DNA of 64,000 nucleotides, from NCBI GenBank assembly GCA_964465015.1, contig CAYXHP010000022.1:1-64000 (forward strand), written 5' to 3'. Positions 8,399 through 16,941 of this stretch are shown here, in pieces (positions within the stretch are counted from its first letter, which is position 1; each line of letters opens with the position of its first letter). The DNA comes from Humimonas sp964465015 (GTDB taxonomy: Bacteria; Gemmatimonadota; Gemmatimonadetes; Palauibacterales; Palauibacteraceae). A program made the position numbers and the translations under genes. The notes under the pieces were generated by a model. It saw only the letters and a program-made list of their open reading frames with translations. It did no database searches and had not been told where the DNA came from.

Positions 8399-9208
8399 GT
8401 GGCCGCGGCCACGGTGAGCGCCTTCCTCCTCCTGTTCGGCCCCGGACTCGTGGAGCTGGTGGGTGACTGGCTCCGCGATACCGATTACCTGCACGGCTTC
8501 CTCCTCCTGGGCGTCGCGCTCTATCTGGCCTGGAGGGACCGCCGCCGCGCCGCGCCCTCCCCATCGCGCCGGGCGGGCGGTCTCGTCATCGGTGCCGCCG
8601 TGCTCCTCTTCCTCGTGGCCAGCGTCGCCTCGGAGCACTTCACGATGCGCCTGGCCGCGCTGGCGGCCGGTGCGGGCCTCGTCCTCTTCTACGTGGGCCC
8701 GGAGCAGCTTCGGGCGTGGTGGCTCCCCTTCGCACTCATGGTGTTCGCCATCCCGCTCCCGGAGGTCGTGGTGGGGACGGTGACGCTTCCTCTGCAGCTG
8801 TTCGCGTCGCGAAGCGCCGCGGCGCTGCTCCGGTTCCGGCATGTTCCGTCGACGGTCTCGGGCAACATCATCAATTTGCCGGGCCAGCGGCTGTTCGTGG
8901 CCCAGGCGTGCAGCGGCCTTCGGTCCCTGTCGGCCCTCTTCGGGCTCACGCTCCTCATGGGCGGCACCTGGCTCGACCGACCGGCCGACCGCATCGTGCT
9001 CCTGGTCGCCGCGCTCCCGGTGGCGTTGCTCGCGAACGTCTTCCGCATCTTCGTGACCGGCTTCCTGGCGTACTTCGTGGGCACGGGCGCGGTCACGGGC
9101 GAGGCACACGAGTCGGCGGGGCTCCTGGTGTTCGCGGCCGCCCTCGGCGTGCTCGGCCTGCTCGCCTGGATGTTGAAGAGCCGCGAGCGCTCGCGGGTGC
9201 GAGCGTGA
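8399..9208 (+). CDS. Exosortase (PEP-CTERM transpeptidase)
   Basis: A multi-helix inner-membrane cysteine protease/transpeptidase that recognises PEP-CTERM tails. All three catalytic positions are present: Cys171 in AQACSGLRSL, Arg216 in ANVFRIF and His237 in EAHESAG. About 7-8 membrane helices are visible over 269 residues from GTG 8399. The GGAGGGAGG ribosome-like stretch is about 16 bases before this GTG, so the true start may lie upstream. The open frame continues back to the end of the PEP-CTERM gene without a conventional start codon. EpsI is a separate downstream gene here and is not fused as in XrtA. The subfamily cannot be fixed by eye. Confidence 0.93.
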   Translation: MAAATVSAFLLLFGPGLVELVGDWLRDTDYLHGFLLLGVALYLAWRDRRRAAPSPSRRAGGLVIGAAVLLFLVASVASEHFTMRLAALAAGAGLVLFYVGPEQLRAWWLPFALMVFAIPLPEVVVGTVTLPLQLFASRSAAALLRFRHVPSTVSGNIINLPGQRLFVAQACSGLRSLSALFGLTLLMGGTWLDRPADRIVLLVAALPVALLANVFRIFVTGFLAYFVGTGAVTGEAHESAGLLVFAAALGVLGLLAWMLKSRERSRVRA

Positions 9209-9912
9209 GCGAGGTCGAGGGCGTGGGGGCGTCGCGGAGCGGCGCTGGCGGCGGTCGCCTGTGGGTGTCGCTCGTGCCCGCCGTGCTCCTGCTCCTCGGG
9301 GCGGGCGCCCGGACCGCGCTCCATCCCGGCCGCGAGCTGCCCCTCCAGGCCCCGCTCTCAGGCCTCGTGGGGTCCCTGGCGCGCTTCGGACCCTCGAGCG
9401 AGGTGCCTCTCGACCCGGCCAGCCGGAGCGTGCTGGCCGCCGACGACATCCTGTTCCGGAGGTATCGACCCTCGGGCGGAGGCGTCTTCGACGTCTTCGT
9501 GGCCTACTACGGTCGGCAGAAGGCGGGGAGCAGCATCCACTCCCCGCGGAACTGCCTCCCGGGGAGCGGCTGGGAGCCGCTGGAGCACCAGGAGGAGGCG
9601 GTGCATACGACCGTGGCGGATGGGCGGGTCAACCGCTACCTGGTCGAGGATGGCTCCGGCCGCCGCGCCCTCGTCTACTACTGGTACCAGGGGCGCGGGA
9701 GAATCGTGGCGGACGAATACCGGGTGAAGTGGTACTTGCTTCGAGATGCCGTGCTCGAGCGACGCACGGACGAGGCCCTGATCCGGCTGGTGTTCGCGGT
9801 CGCACCGGGCGAGACGGCCGACGTGGTGGCCGGGCGCACCCGTTCCTACGTGCAGCGGCTCGCCTCCGCCATGTGGGACTACCTTCCCCCCGCCAACGAG
9901 CCGGGGAGCTGA
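9205..9912 (+). CDS. epsI: EpsI-family exosortase-associated protein
   Basis: A 235-residue protein of the EpsI (DUF3485) family, which accompanies exosortases in exopolysaccharide loci. One N-terminal membrane anchor (about 19-36) precedes a periplasmic domain. That domain has the family hallmark IHSPRNCLPGSGWE, followed by a YYWYQGRGR segment. The biochemical role is not established for the family. The GTG start overlaps the exosortase stop (GTGA), so the two are translationally coupled. Confidence 0.9.
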   Translation: MSEVEGVGASRSGAGGGRLWVSLVPAVLLLLGAGARTALHPGRELPLQAPLSGLVGSLARFGPSSEVPLDPASRSVLAADDILFRRYRPSGGGVFDVFVAYYGRQKAGSSIHSPRNCLPGSGWEPLEHQEEAVHTTVADGRVNRYLVEDGSGRRALVYYWYQGRGRIVADEYRVKWYLLRDAVLERRTDEALIRLVFAVAPGETADVVAGRTRSYVQRLASAMWDYLPPANEPGS

Positions 9913-9920
9913 CCGGGACG

Positions 9921-10670
9921 GTGCTCCGGGAGCGCCTGAGGAACCTGGCCGCCGTCCCCGTGCGCCGAGTGCGCAGTATCGCCGGGCTCCTGGAGCGCTG
10001 GCTTCACCCGCACCGCCGCCGGAGGGCCTCCGAGAGGGTGCGAGCCCTCTCCCCCCCGTTGCGCGTGGTGTTTCTCTGCCACGGCAACATCTGCCGGAGC
10101 CCTTACGCGGAGGCCGCATTCCGGGCCGCACTTCCGGCTGAGTTACGAGAGGAGATCAGGGTGTGCTCGGCCGGCTTCCACAAGTCGGGGCGCCCGAGCC
10201 CGGAGGAGGCGCGGCTCGAAGCGGCTTCCCGGGGCCTCGACCTGTCGGAGCACCGCTCTCGCCTGCTCGATCGGGAGACGGTCGAGGTCGCCGATCTGCT
10301 GGTCGTCATGGACGCCCGCCAGGCGCGGCGGCTCGAGGTCGGGTTTCTCGCGGCGCTGCGGGAGGCCGCGAGAACCGGCGGGCGGGCCGTCCGAGACCGT
10401 GGGCATGATGAGGTGGAGGTCGAACACGCCGAGGGCGAGGCCTCGGGCTCGGCCGGCGAAGAAGCTCTCTCCGCTGGCCAGGGAACAGCCGTGAGGGCCT
10501 CCGTGGAGACGTTGCCATCGGTGCTCGTGCTCGGTGACCTGGACTCGCAGATTCCGCCGCGGCGTGCCATCCGAGACCCTTATGGGCAGTCTCGCGAGGT
10601 GTTCGCCGACGTATTCGACCGCATCGACCGCTGCATCGGTACTCTCGCGGACCTCCTCCGGGGACCCTGA
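9921..10670 (+). CDS. Low-molecular-weight protein tyrosine phosphatase (Wzb-like) with insertion
   Basis: A 249-residue protein with the signature FLCHGNICRSP, giving nucleophile Cys53 and Arg59, and the catalytic Asp near 219 in RDPYGQS. Wzb-type phosphatases of about 145 residues dephosphorylate BY-kinases that control polymer length. This one has about 45 extra N-terminal residues and an acidic low-complexity insertion (about 146-190) before the catalytic Asp loop. No Wzc-like kinase was found in the window, so its substrate is unclear. GTG 9921 lies 8 bases after the epsI stop. Confidence 0.88.
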   Translation: MLRERLRNLAAVPVRRVRSIAGLLERWLHPHRRRRASERVRALSPPLRVVFLCHGNICRSPYAEAAFRAALPAELREEIRVCSAGFHKSGRPSPEEARLEAASRGLDLSEHRSRLLDRETVEVADLLVVMDARQARRLEVGFLAALREAARTGGRAVRDRGHDEVEVEHAEGEASGSAGEEALSAGQGTAVRASVETLPSVLVLGDLDSQIPPRRAIRDPYGQSREVFADVFDRIDRCIGTLADLLRGP

Positions 10671-10764
10671 CAGCGTGGTGCACATCGGCTCGCAGGAGGG
10701 CCCGGCCGCTGCGGGGTCGATACGGCTGCCGTGAAGCCGTCATTCCAGTCACCTGGGGGGCACT

Positions 10765-11970
10765 GTGACGCAGGATCGATCGGAGAGACGCGCCGGCCAG
10801 ACGCGCAGGAGCCGGCGTCGTGCGCCGAAGCCGCTGACGTTGCTGGCCGTCGTGCTGGGCCTCTCCATTGGAGGGGAAGTCCTGCTGCGGCTCGAACCGC
10901 AGCTCTGTCCCCGTCAGGAGCAGTTGAAGATAGCCGAGACGACCGGGGGCTTCGACGACTTCGTCGACGATCCCTTGCTCGGAGCGCGTGCGCGCGGTGA
11001 CGTGGACCAGGTGGAGCACACGCTCGACTACAGCTATCGCGTACGGCTCGATTCACTGGGATTCGCGAATGCCGAGCCGTGGCCCGATTCCGTGGAGGTG
11101 GCGGTCCTCGGCAACTCCCTCCTGTTCGGCCCGGGTGTGGGCCTGGAGGGCCAGTTCACGACTCTCATGGAGCGACAACTCGGTCCGGGGAGCGTTCTCA
11201 ACCTGGGCCTGCCGGGCGGCTCGCCCATTCAGGAGCTACGGATCTACTCGAAGTACGCGGCGCCCCGACATCCACGAATCGTCATTGCCACCCTGTGGGT
11301 GGCCAGCGACGTCGACAATGCCGTCCAGTTCAGCCACTGGTTGTCGGAAGGCTCCCCGCCGGGCTTCACGGCCTACAGGATGGACTACCCCACCACCCAT
11401 GGGAGCTTCACGTTTCTCCTTAGAGTGCGCGACTTGCTCAGCCGGTCCTATCTTCTCCGGGCCGCCTACTACTACGCCCGTTCGCTGGTCCGACCGGACA
11501 GCCTCACGGGCCGCGTGAGGTTCGAGAACGGTCAGGAGGTCTGGCTGTCCGTCCGGGAGGAGAGGCGGCTCGCCCGGGGGGCTCAGCGGCCGGGGCTGGA
11601 CGTCGCGGACTTCATCGCACCTCTGCTCGAGCTACGTGCCCGGGCCGACTCGGCCGGTACCCGATTCGTGGTGGCCCTGCTGCCGAGCAAAGAGGAAGTC
11701 TATGGCGCGTCGACGGATCCGGACGTCCTGAATACCGTGCGGGAGGTGCGAACGGCTCTCGACGCCGCCGACCTGCCCGTGGTGGACGTGTACCCGCCCT
11801 TCCGTTCCGAGGGCTTGGGCCGGCCGCTCTTCTACCGTCGAGACATCCACTTCAATCAGGACGGCAACGCCCTGGTTGCGCGAACCCTGCTCCGTTGGAT
11901 CGCTCGACACGCTCCGTTGGAGACTCCCCGGGATACGAGGACCGCGCGGGAGGCGGGCGCGCCGCGATGA
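10765..11970 (+). CDS. Membrane-anchored SGNH/GDSL-like hydrolase or O-acyltransferase (copy 1)
   Basis: A 401-residue protein with one N-terminal membrane helix (LTLLAVVLGLSIGGEVLL) and a periplasmic SGNH-like domain. Block I reads AVLGNSLLFGPGVG, so the nucleophile Ser is kept but the usual GDS is GNS. The C-terminal block RDIHFNQDGN supplies an Asp-x-x-His like pair. Such proteins often handle O-acetyl groups on polysaccharides. It is most similar by eye to the protein at 24325 (shared VASDVDN/LASDIDN, LPSKE and YG[AS] segments). It is the last gene of the exosortase operon. Confidence 0.72.
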   Translation: MTQDRSERRAGQTRRSRRRAPKPLTLLAVVLGLSIGGEVLLRLEPQLCPRQEQLKIAETTGGFDDFVDDPLLGARARGDVDQVEHTLDYSYRVRLDSLGFANAEPWPDSVEVAVLGNSLLFGPGVGLEGQFTTLMERQLGPGSVLNLGLPGGSPIQELRIYSKYAAPRHPRIVIATLWVASDVDNAVQFSHWLSEGSPPGFTAYRMDYPTTHGSFTFLLRVRDLLSRSYLLRAAYYYARSLVRPDSLTGRVRFENGQEVWLSVREERRLARGAQRPGLDVADFIAPLLELRARADSAGTRFVVALLPSKEEVYGASTDPDVLNTVREVRTALDAADLPVVDVYPPFRSEGLGRPLFYRRDIHFNQDGNALVARTLLRWIARHAPLETPRDTRTAREAGAPR

Positions 11971-12352
11971 TGGCGCTCCGGGCTCGGTCCGCCACAGGAG
12001 TGTTGCAGTCCGGCCACAACTGGAGAAGGGTACTCTCGCCGTCGCGGTCCCGTTCACACGGTGGGCGGCGCTCGGATGCGCGGGCGGGACGAGGGTATAT
12101 CCCCCTGAACGCCAGTGAGTAAGAACCACGCTCGCCGCGCGTGCCGATCTTTACGCGGCCCCCCGTTCAATGGTATGCTTTCTGCTCCGTTCAGCCGTCC
12201 GAGCCCGGCGGTAGGTCCGTTCGCCGGTACCGCGCACCGACCGTTCTCCGGGAGCCTTCGCATTGCCGCCAAGGACCAAACCCGCAGGTAACCGGGTCGA
12301 CGTGCCAGGCGTGTCCCATCCTGCACAGAGCGTGGATGCTTTCCATGGTGGC
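11971..12352. other. Intergenic region with promoter
   Basis: No gene is convincing in this gap. It holds the -24/-12 element at 12172-12187 and, further upstream, a weak dyad (GTTG at about 12003 and CAAC at about 12017). The predicted leader from about 12198 to the start at 12353 is about 155 bases. Confidence 0.5.
12172..12187 (+). promoter_or_regulatory. Sigma-54-like -24/-12 element before the glycosyltransferase operon
   Basis: TGGTATGCTTTCTGCT has TGG at the -24 side and CTGCT at the -12 side, with GG (12173-12174) and GC (12185-12186) ten bases apart. It shares GGTATG and CTGCT with the element at 4126. It would drive the long plus-strand operon starting at 12353. Confidence 0.6.
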
Positions 12353-13450
12353 ATGCCACGGACGGGGCGCGGACTCCGACCGTCCGTCTGCATGATCAAC
12401 TTCAACGGCGCGGAATACCTGCGGGCATCGCTCGATGCACTGATGGGCATCGAGGCCTTCGTGGCCGAGATCCTCCTGGTCGACAACGCGTCGACCGATG
12501 GCAGTCGCGAGCTCGTGGAGACGCACTATCCGTCCGTGCGGGTCGTGGCGCTCGACGAGAACCGGGGAGCCGCCGCCGCTCGCAACGTCGCGCTGAGTGC
12601 TGCTCGAAGCGACGTGGTGTTGCTCCTGGATAACGATGTGACGCTGGCGGAGGCCGCGTTGGGCCGGCTGCTGGAGGCGCTGGGCGAGGACCCGTCCGTG
12701 GTGGCCGCGATGCCGGCCATCGTCTACGCCGGCGACCGTGAGACGGTTCAGTACGATGGAGCCGATGCCCACTTCCTGGGACAGCAGCTGCTCCACGACG
12801 AGGGCGTCCCCTACGAGACGCTGCCGATGGGCCAGCGCGACCTGGGCTCCGTCGTGAGCGCCTGCCTGGTGGTGCACCGCGGTCGCCTGCAGGAGAGAGC
12901 CGGCGGGGCGGAAGCCCTGGCGACCTTCGACGAAGACTTCTTCATCTACTTCGAGGATCACGATTTCGGCTATCGGATGAGAGCGCTCGGACTCCGGGTC
13001 GTGGCCGTGCCCCTGGCGCGCTGCTTCCACGAAGCGGGGACCCCCGGACTCTCCATCCGGGTCCTCGGATCGTACTCCGCTCTCCGGGTCTTCTGCCACA
13101 TCAGGAACCGCTGGCTGTTCATCGCCAAGAACTATTCGCTTCGGACGCTGGCCGTGCTGGCGCCCATGCTGGTCGGCTACGAGGTCCTGCAGTTCGCCGC
13201 CTCGGCCAGGAAGGGGTGGCTCGCCCACTGGGCGCGCGCGGCAGGGTGGATGATTCGTCACCCGCGGCGGCTGGCCGCGAAGAGGAGACAGGTGCAACGG
13301 GCGCGCAGGGTGTCCGATGGTGAGCTGCTGAAGGGCGGCGCGGTACCGCTGAGGCGGGAGGCCATCGACACTCCGCTCGAGAGGGCCGCGAAGCGGCTCC
13401 TGGATGTCGTGGCGGGGGGATACTGGCGACTGACGCGGGGGCTGCTCTGA
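12353..13450 (+). CDS. Family 2 glycosyltransferase (rhamnosyltransferase-like)
   Basis: A 365-residue GT-A fold glycosyltransferase. It opens with SVCMINFNGAEYLRASLDAL and continues with EILLVDNASTDGS, the metal-binding LLLDNDV and a C-terminal EDHDFGYRMRA block. These are typical of GT2 enzymes such as rhamnosyltransferases. The C-terminus (about 245-290) has hydrophobic segments that may be membrane-associated. ATG 12353 was chosen because it places the first strand 12 residues in; TTG 12263 would add an unlikely Pro-rich extension. It is the first gene of the second operon. Confidence 0.88.
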   Translation: MPRTGRGLRPSVCMINFNGAEYLRASLDALMGIEAFVAEILLVDNASTDGSRELVETHYPSVRVVALDENRGAAAARNVALSAARSDVVLLLDNDVTLAEAALGRLLEALGEDPSVVAAMPAIVYAGDRETVQYDGADAHFLGQQLLHDEGVPYETLPMGQRDLGSVVSACLVVHRGRLQERAGGAEALATFDEDFFIYFEDHDFGYRMRALGLRVVAVPLARCFHEAGTPGLSIRVLGSYSALRVFCHIRNRWLFIAKNYSLRTLAVLAPMLVGYEVLQFAASARKGWLAHWARAAGWMIRHPRRLAAKRRQVQRARRVSDGELLKGGAVPLRREAIDTPLERAAKRLLDVVAGGYWRLTRGLL

Positions 13451-13494
13451 GCAGCGGTCGAGGCAGGCGGGCGGGAGGGGCCGCCGGGTCGGAC

Positions 13495-14784
13495 GTGGCC
13501 GGTACCGACCGTGCGGCGCCGACGGCCCGACGTCGTCTACGGATTGCGATCGTAGCCGCATGCCCCTTTCCGGAGCGGAGGGGAACTCCGGTCCGTATCG
13601 AGCGCATGGCCGAGTCCCTGTCGCGTCGGGGGCACGAGATCCACGTGGTCACGTACCCGTACGGCTCCGGAGAGGTGGCACCGGAGATCCTGGTCCACCG
13701 AGCGTCGCGGACCGGAACGCGATACAGGGCATTGCCGGGCCCTTCGCTGGACAAGCTCACGCTGCTCGACCCGCGGCTCGTGCGTGTCCTGCGGCGGCTT
13801 CTCCACAGCACGCCGATCGACGTCGTGTACGCGCACCACTACGAGGGGCTCCTGGTCGGGGCGGTCGCTCGAGCCGGGGTGGATGTGCCGCTCGTCTACG
13901 ATGCGCACACGCTCTTGGCTTTCGAGCTGCCGGAGTACGGTCCGCGACTGCCGGTGCGGCTCAAGGGCGGGGTGGGTCGGGCGCTCGATCGTTGGCTACC
14001 GACGCGGGCCGACCACGTCATCTCGGTCAGCTCGACGATCCGCGACTGGCTGCTCGAGTCGACGCGACTCGGTCCCGAAGACGTTACGGTCATCTCGAAC
14101 GGGGTCTCCGCCGGGCTGTTCCCGGTCCCCGGACCGGACGATGTGCTGGGGGGCGGACGCATCGTGGTCTTCACGGGCAATCTCGCGGCCTACCAGGGCA
14201 TCGAGCGTCTCCTGCGGGCCTTCCGGATCGTGGTCGACCAACGCCCCGACGCGCGGCTCCGGATCGTGACCGAGAGCTCCTTCACGGCCTACGAGGACCT
14301 CGCACGGTCTCTCGGGATCCGCAGCTCGATCGACGTGGTCACGAGCGGCTTCGACGGAGTGCCGGCGCTGCTGGCGTCCGCCGACGTGGCCGTGAATCCG
14401 AGGCTCAACTGCACTGGAATCCCGCTGAAGCTCCTCAACTACATGGCGGCGTCGAAGCCCGTGGTCTCCTTCCGTAGCTCGGCCCCCGGTGTCGAACACG
14501 GTCGAACCGGCTGGCTGGCCGAGGACGGCGATGTCGAGGGGTTCGCCCACGGCATCCTGACGCTCCTGGGCGACCGAGCGAGGGCACGTTCGATGGGAGC
14601 GGCGGCTCGCTCGTTCGTCGAGGCCGAGCACACCTGGTCGAGGATGGCCGAGGCCGCGGAGGAGGTCTTCCTCTCGCTTCTCGATCCTTCGGTCGCCGAC
14701 GTGCCCGCCGATGGTCTCTCGGCGTTGGAGATCGGCCGCTCGAGCGACGACATCTCCTCTCCCACCATGCGGAGCGGGACGTGA
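13495..14784 (+). CDS. Family 4 glycosyltransferase
   Basis: A 429-residue GT-B enzyme. The N-terminal domain has IAIVAACPFPERRGTPVR and VVYAHHYEG. The C-terminal donor domain has VVFTGNLAAYQGIERLLRA and NCTGIPLKLLNYMAASKPVV. The donor domain is the typical nucleotide-sugar binding half of GT4 enzymes. The last 30 residues are Ser/Asp-rich and probably disordered. It overlaps the next gene by GTGA. Confidence 0.88.
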   Translation: MAGTDRAAPTARRRLRIAIVAACPFPERRGTPVRIERMAESLSRRGHEIHVVTYPYGSGEVAPEILVHRASRTGTRYRALPGPSLDKLTLLDPRLVRVLRRLLHSTPIDVVYAHHYEGLLVGAVARAGVDVPLVYDAHTLLAFELPEYGPRLPVRLKGGVGRALDRWLPTRADHVISVSSTIRDWLLESTRLGPEDVTVISNGVSAGLFPVPGPDDVLGGGRIVVFTGNLAAYQGIERLLRAFRIVVDQRPDARLRIVTESSFTAYEDLARSLGIRSSIDVVTSGFDGVPALLASADVAVNPRLNCTGIPLKLLNYMAASKPVVSFRSSAPGVEHGRTGWLAEDGDVEGFAHGILTLLGDRARARSMGAAARSFVEAEHTWSRMAEAAEEVFLSLLDPSVADVPADGLSALEIGRSSDDISSPTMRSGT

Positions 14785-16040
14785 AGGACCGGAGGCGTCC
14801 CTCGCTCCTGTACGTGGTGCCGGGCCACGTCTTCATGCCGTCGGCCGGACCCACGCGAAACGTGCTGAACCAGGCGCGGGCCATGGCCGCCTGGGCCGAC
14901 GTGGCCGTCGCCTTCCGCAGCCTCACCGCGACTCCCGGGCCTACGGATCCGCGCATCGTGGCGATCGACCCTGGATCGGGGTCGACGGGAACGGACGACG
15001 CGGCGACCCGCGGCATGGGCTACCTGGAGTTCGCGGCCTATCTTCGACGCATCCGGCGATTCATGTTCGAGAGACTCGACACGCTGGATGTCGTTCTCGA
15101 GAAGGACTGGATGCTGACCGGCTACGTCGCACGATGGTGTCGGCGCAGGCGCGTGCCGTGCCTGCCGGTCAAGAACTGGGTCGCGGGCGGCGGCCCCTCT
15201 TCGCAGCAGGGTCTCGCCAAACGACTGCGGGCCGCCGTGGCATCGGAGCTCGAGGGCCGGCTCCTTCGGCGCGCCCCCGCGATCGTGGTCGAGACGGAGT
15301 TTCTCAAGTCGGCCGCGGTGTCGCGCTGGAACCTGGAGCCCGGGCGCATCGACGTGATAGGCCTGGGTGTCGACCGTGAGCTGTTCCGGCCGATGGACCG
15401 GACTCGAGCGCGCGCCGACCTCGAGTTGCCCGCCAGCGGACGAATGCTCCTCTATGCCGGAATTCTCGATCGGACGCACGACCTGAGGCCACTCCTGGAG
15501 GCGCTCTGTCGGGTTCAGGACCGGGAGTTGTGCCTCCACGTGGTCGGAGATGGACCGTGTAGGCAGGAATACGAGGAGCTCGCCTCCGCGGCTCCCGGAG
15601 CGGTCCACTTCCACGGACGCGTCCCGCACGGGGACGTGCCCTTGTACGTGGCCGCATCGGATCTGTGCGTGGCGCCCTACGATACGCGAGCCTTCCCGGG
15701 AGGTGAGGTCGGCTATTCCACGCTGAAGGTCCGGGAGTACCTGAGCGCCGGGCGCCCCGTAGCGACGACGGGGAGCGGGTCCCTCCGCGACCTGGTGCGC
15801 GAGGACGTGACGGGCTTCCTCCTGGACAACGAGCCGGATCGCTGGTACGAGCTGCTCGCGTCGCGACGCACATGGGACCGACTGGCCTCCATGGCGGAGG
15901 CGGCGTCGGCGACCGATCTCCCGAGCTGGGACGATGTCGCACGCCGGTTCCAGCACGTGTGCATGCGGGAGATCTCGTCCTTCGGTGGCCGGTGTTCGTC
16001 TCCCGCCGAAGTGCTCCCCTGCGAGGCCCCGGGAGGCTGA
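14781..16040 (+). CDS. Family 4 glycosyltransferase
   Basis: A 419-residue GT-B enzyme adjacent to and co-translated with another GT4. Landmarks include PSAGPTRNVLNQARAMA at the acceptor side and MLLYAGILDRTHDLRPLLEAL at the donor side. VPLYVAASDLCVAPYD and GEVGYSTLKVREYLSAGRPV complete the usual GT4 signature region. The sugar specificity cannot be read from sequence. Confidence 0.88.
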   Translation: MKDRRRPSLLYVVPGHVFMPSAGPTRNVLNQARAMAAWADVAVAFRSLTATPGPTDPRIVAIDPGSGSTGTDDAATRGMGYLEFAAYLRRIRRFMFERLDTLDVVLEKDWMLTGYVARWCRRRRVPCLPVKNWVAGGGPSSQQGLAKRLRAAVASELEGRLLRRAPAIVVETEFLKSAAVSRWNLEPGRIDVIGLGVDRELFRPMDRTRARADLELPASGRMLLYAGILDRTHDLRPLLEALCRVQDRELCLHVVGDGPCRQEYEELASAAPGAVHFHGRVPHGDVPLYVAASDLCVAPYDTRAFPGGEVGYSTLKVREYLSAGRPVATTGSGSLRDLVREDVTGFLLDNEPDRWYELLASRRTWDRLASMAEAASATDLPSWDDVARRFQHVCMREISSFGGRCSSPAEVLPCEAPGG

Positions 16041-16043
16041 TGG

Positions 16044-16502
16044 ATGTCGCTCTATGCCCTGGAAGTCTACGTCCACGTGGTGGCGGCCGTGGTGCTGGTC
16101 GGGTACTCCTCCTTCTGGCTGGTGATGTCCATGGCGCTGCGCCGGGAGGGCGGAGACCTGGACACCGAGGAGACGCTCGCGCTCATCGGCCGGTCGCGAT
16201 GGCCGCCCTTCGTCGTCCCGGAGGGGTTGCGCGTTTCGATGGTGGTGCTCGGCTGGATCCTTATTCTGTTCATGGTCGCCAGCGGCGCGTTGCTCCTGCA
16301 CGTTCGTGGAGTGGGACCGGCTCAACTGGGCTCCGGCGCCTTCTGGGCCGCCCGCTTCGGGCACGTCCTGGCCGTGAAGCTCGGGCTCCTGGGCCTGTTC
16401 GTGGTGGATCAGATCTGGCTCTCGGTTCGACCCTCTCCGCGGGGGACGCTTCTCGGAGCGGTGCTCGTCGCCCTGATCGCATGCGTATCCGTGCTCCTCT
16501 GA
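16044..16502 (+). CDS. Four-helix membrane protein, CopD/DUF2269-like (copy 1)
   Basis: A 152-residue protein with about four membrane helices and an N-terminal YVHVVAAVVLVGYSSFW segment resembling the conserved first helix of CopD/DUF2269-type proteins. GGGAGG lies 8 bases before ATG 16044. It is followed directly by a second protein of the same type. Its role in a polysaccharide operon is unknown. Confidence 0.7.
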   Translation: MSLYALEVYVHVVAAVVLVGYSSFWLVMSMALRREGGDLDTEETLALIGRSRWPPFVVPEGLRVSMVVLGWILILFMVASGALLLHVRGVGPAQLGSGAFWAARFGHVLAVKLGLLGLFVVDQIWLSVRPSPRGTLLGAVLVALIACVSVLL

Positions 16503-16513
16503 GAGTCTATAAC

Positions 16514-16939
16514 ATGACGATCTTTCGGCTCGTCCTCATGATTCACCTCCTGGCCGCCTTCATCTGGCTCGGCCACATGTTCTTCTGGTCGCTGTTCTCG
16601 GGCCCGGTGCTCAAGAAGATCGGACCTCCGCCCAAAGGCGAGCGGCTGCGGGAGTTGAGCCTGAGCATGGGAGGGCTGGGGTGGCCGGCTCTCGGTGTGC
16701 TCGTCGTCACCGGCAGCTATCTACTGTCCGTCCGCGGCATCCACCTCGCCGACCTGGTGAGGCCGGGCTTCTGGGCCCAACCCGGAACGCACGTGTTGGG
16801 CGTCAAGCTCCTGCTCGTGCTGTTCATGATCGGCTACCAGGCCGTGATCGGGCACCGCCGCGCTCCGCGGGCCATCTATCTGGACATGGGTGCGGCCCTC
16901 CTGGTGCTGGGCGCCTCCGTCCTGCTCGCGCGAGGTTGA
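16514..16939 (+). CDS. Four-helix membrane protein, CopD/DUF2269-like (copy 2)
   Basis: A 141-residue protein with four helices. The first helix, IHLLAAFIWLGHMFFW, fits the CopD/DUF2269 pattern of a His followed by WLGxxxF. A GLGWPALGVLVVTG helix follows, and HVLGVKLLLVLFM aligns with HVLAVKLGLLGLF of the preceding gene, which supports paralogy. The two may form a heterodimer. No function can be assigned from context. Confidence 0.7.
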   Translation: MTIFRLVLMIHLLAAFIWLGHMFFWSLFSGPVLKKIGPPPKGERLRELSLSMGGLGWPALGVLVVTGSYLLSVRGIHLADLVRPGFWAQPGTHVLGVKLLLVLFMIGYQAVIGHRRAPRAIYLDMGAALLVLGASVLLARG

Positions 16940-16941
16940 GC

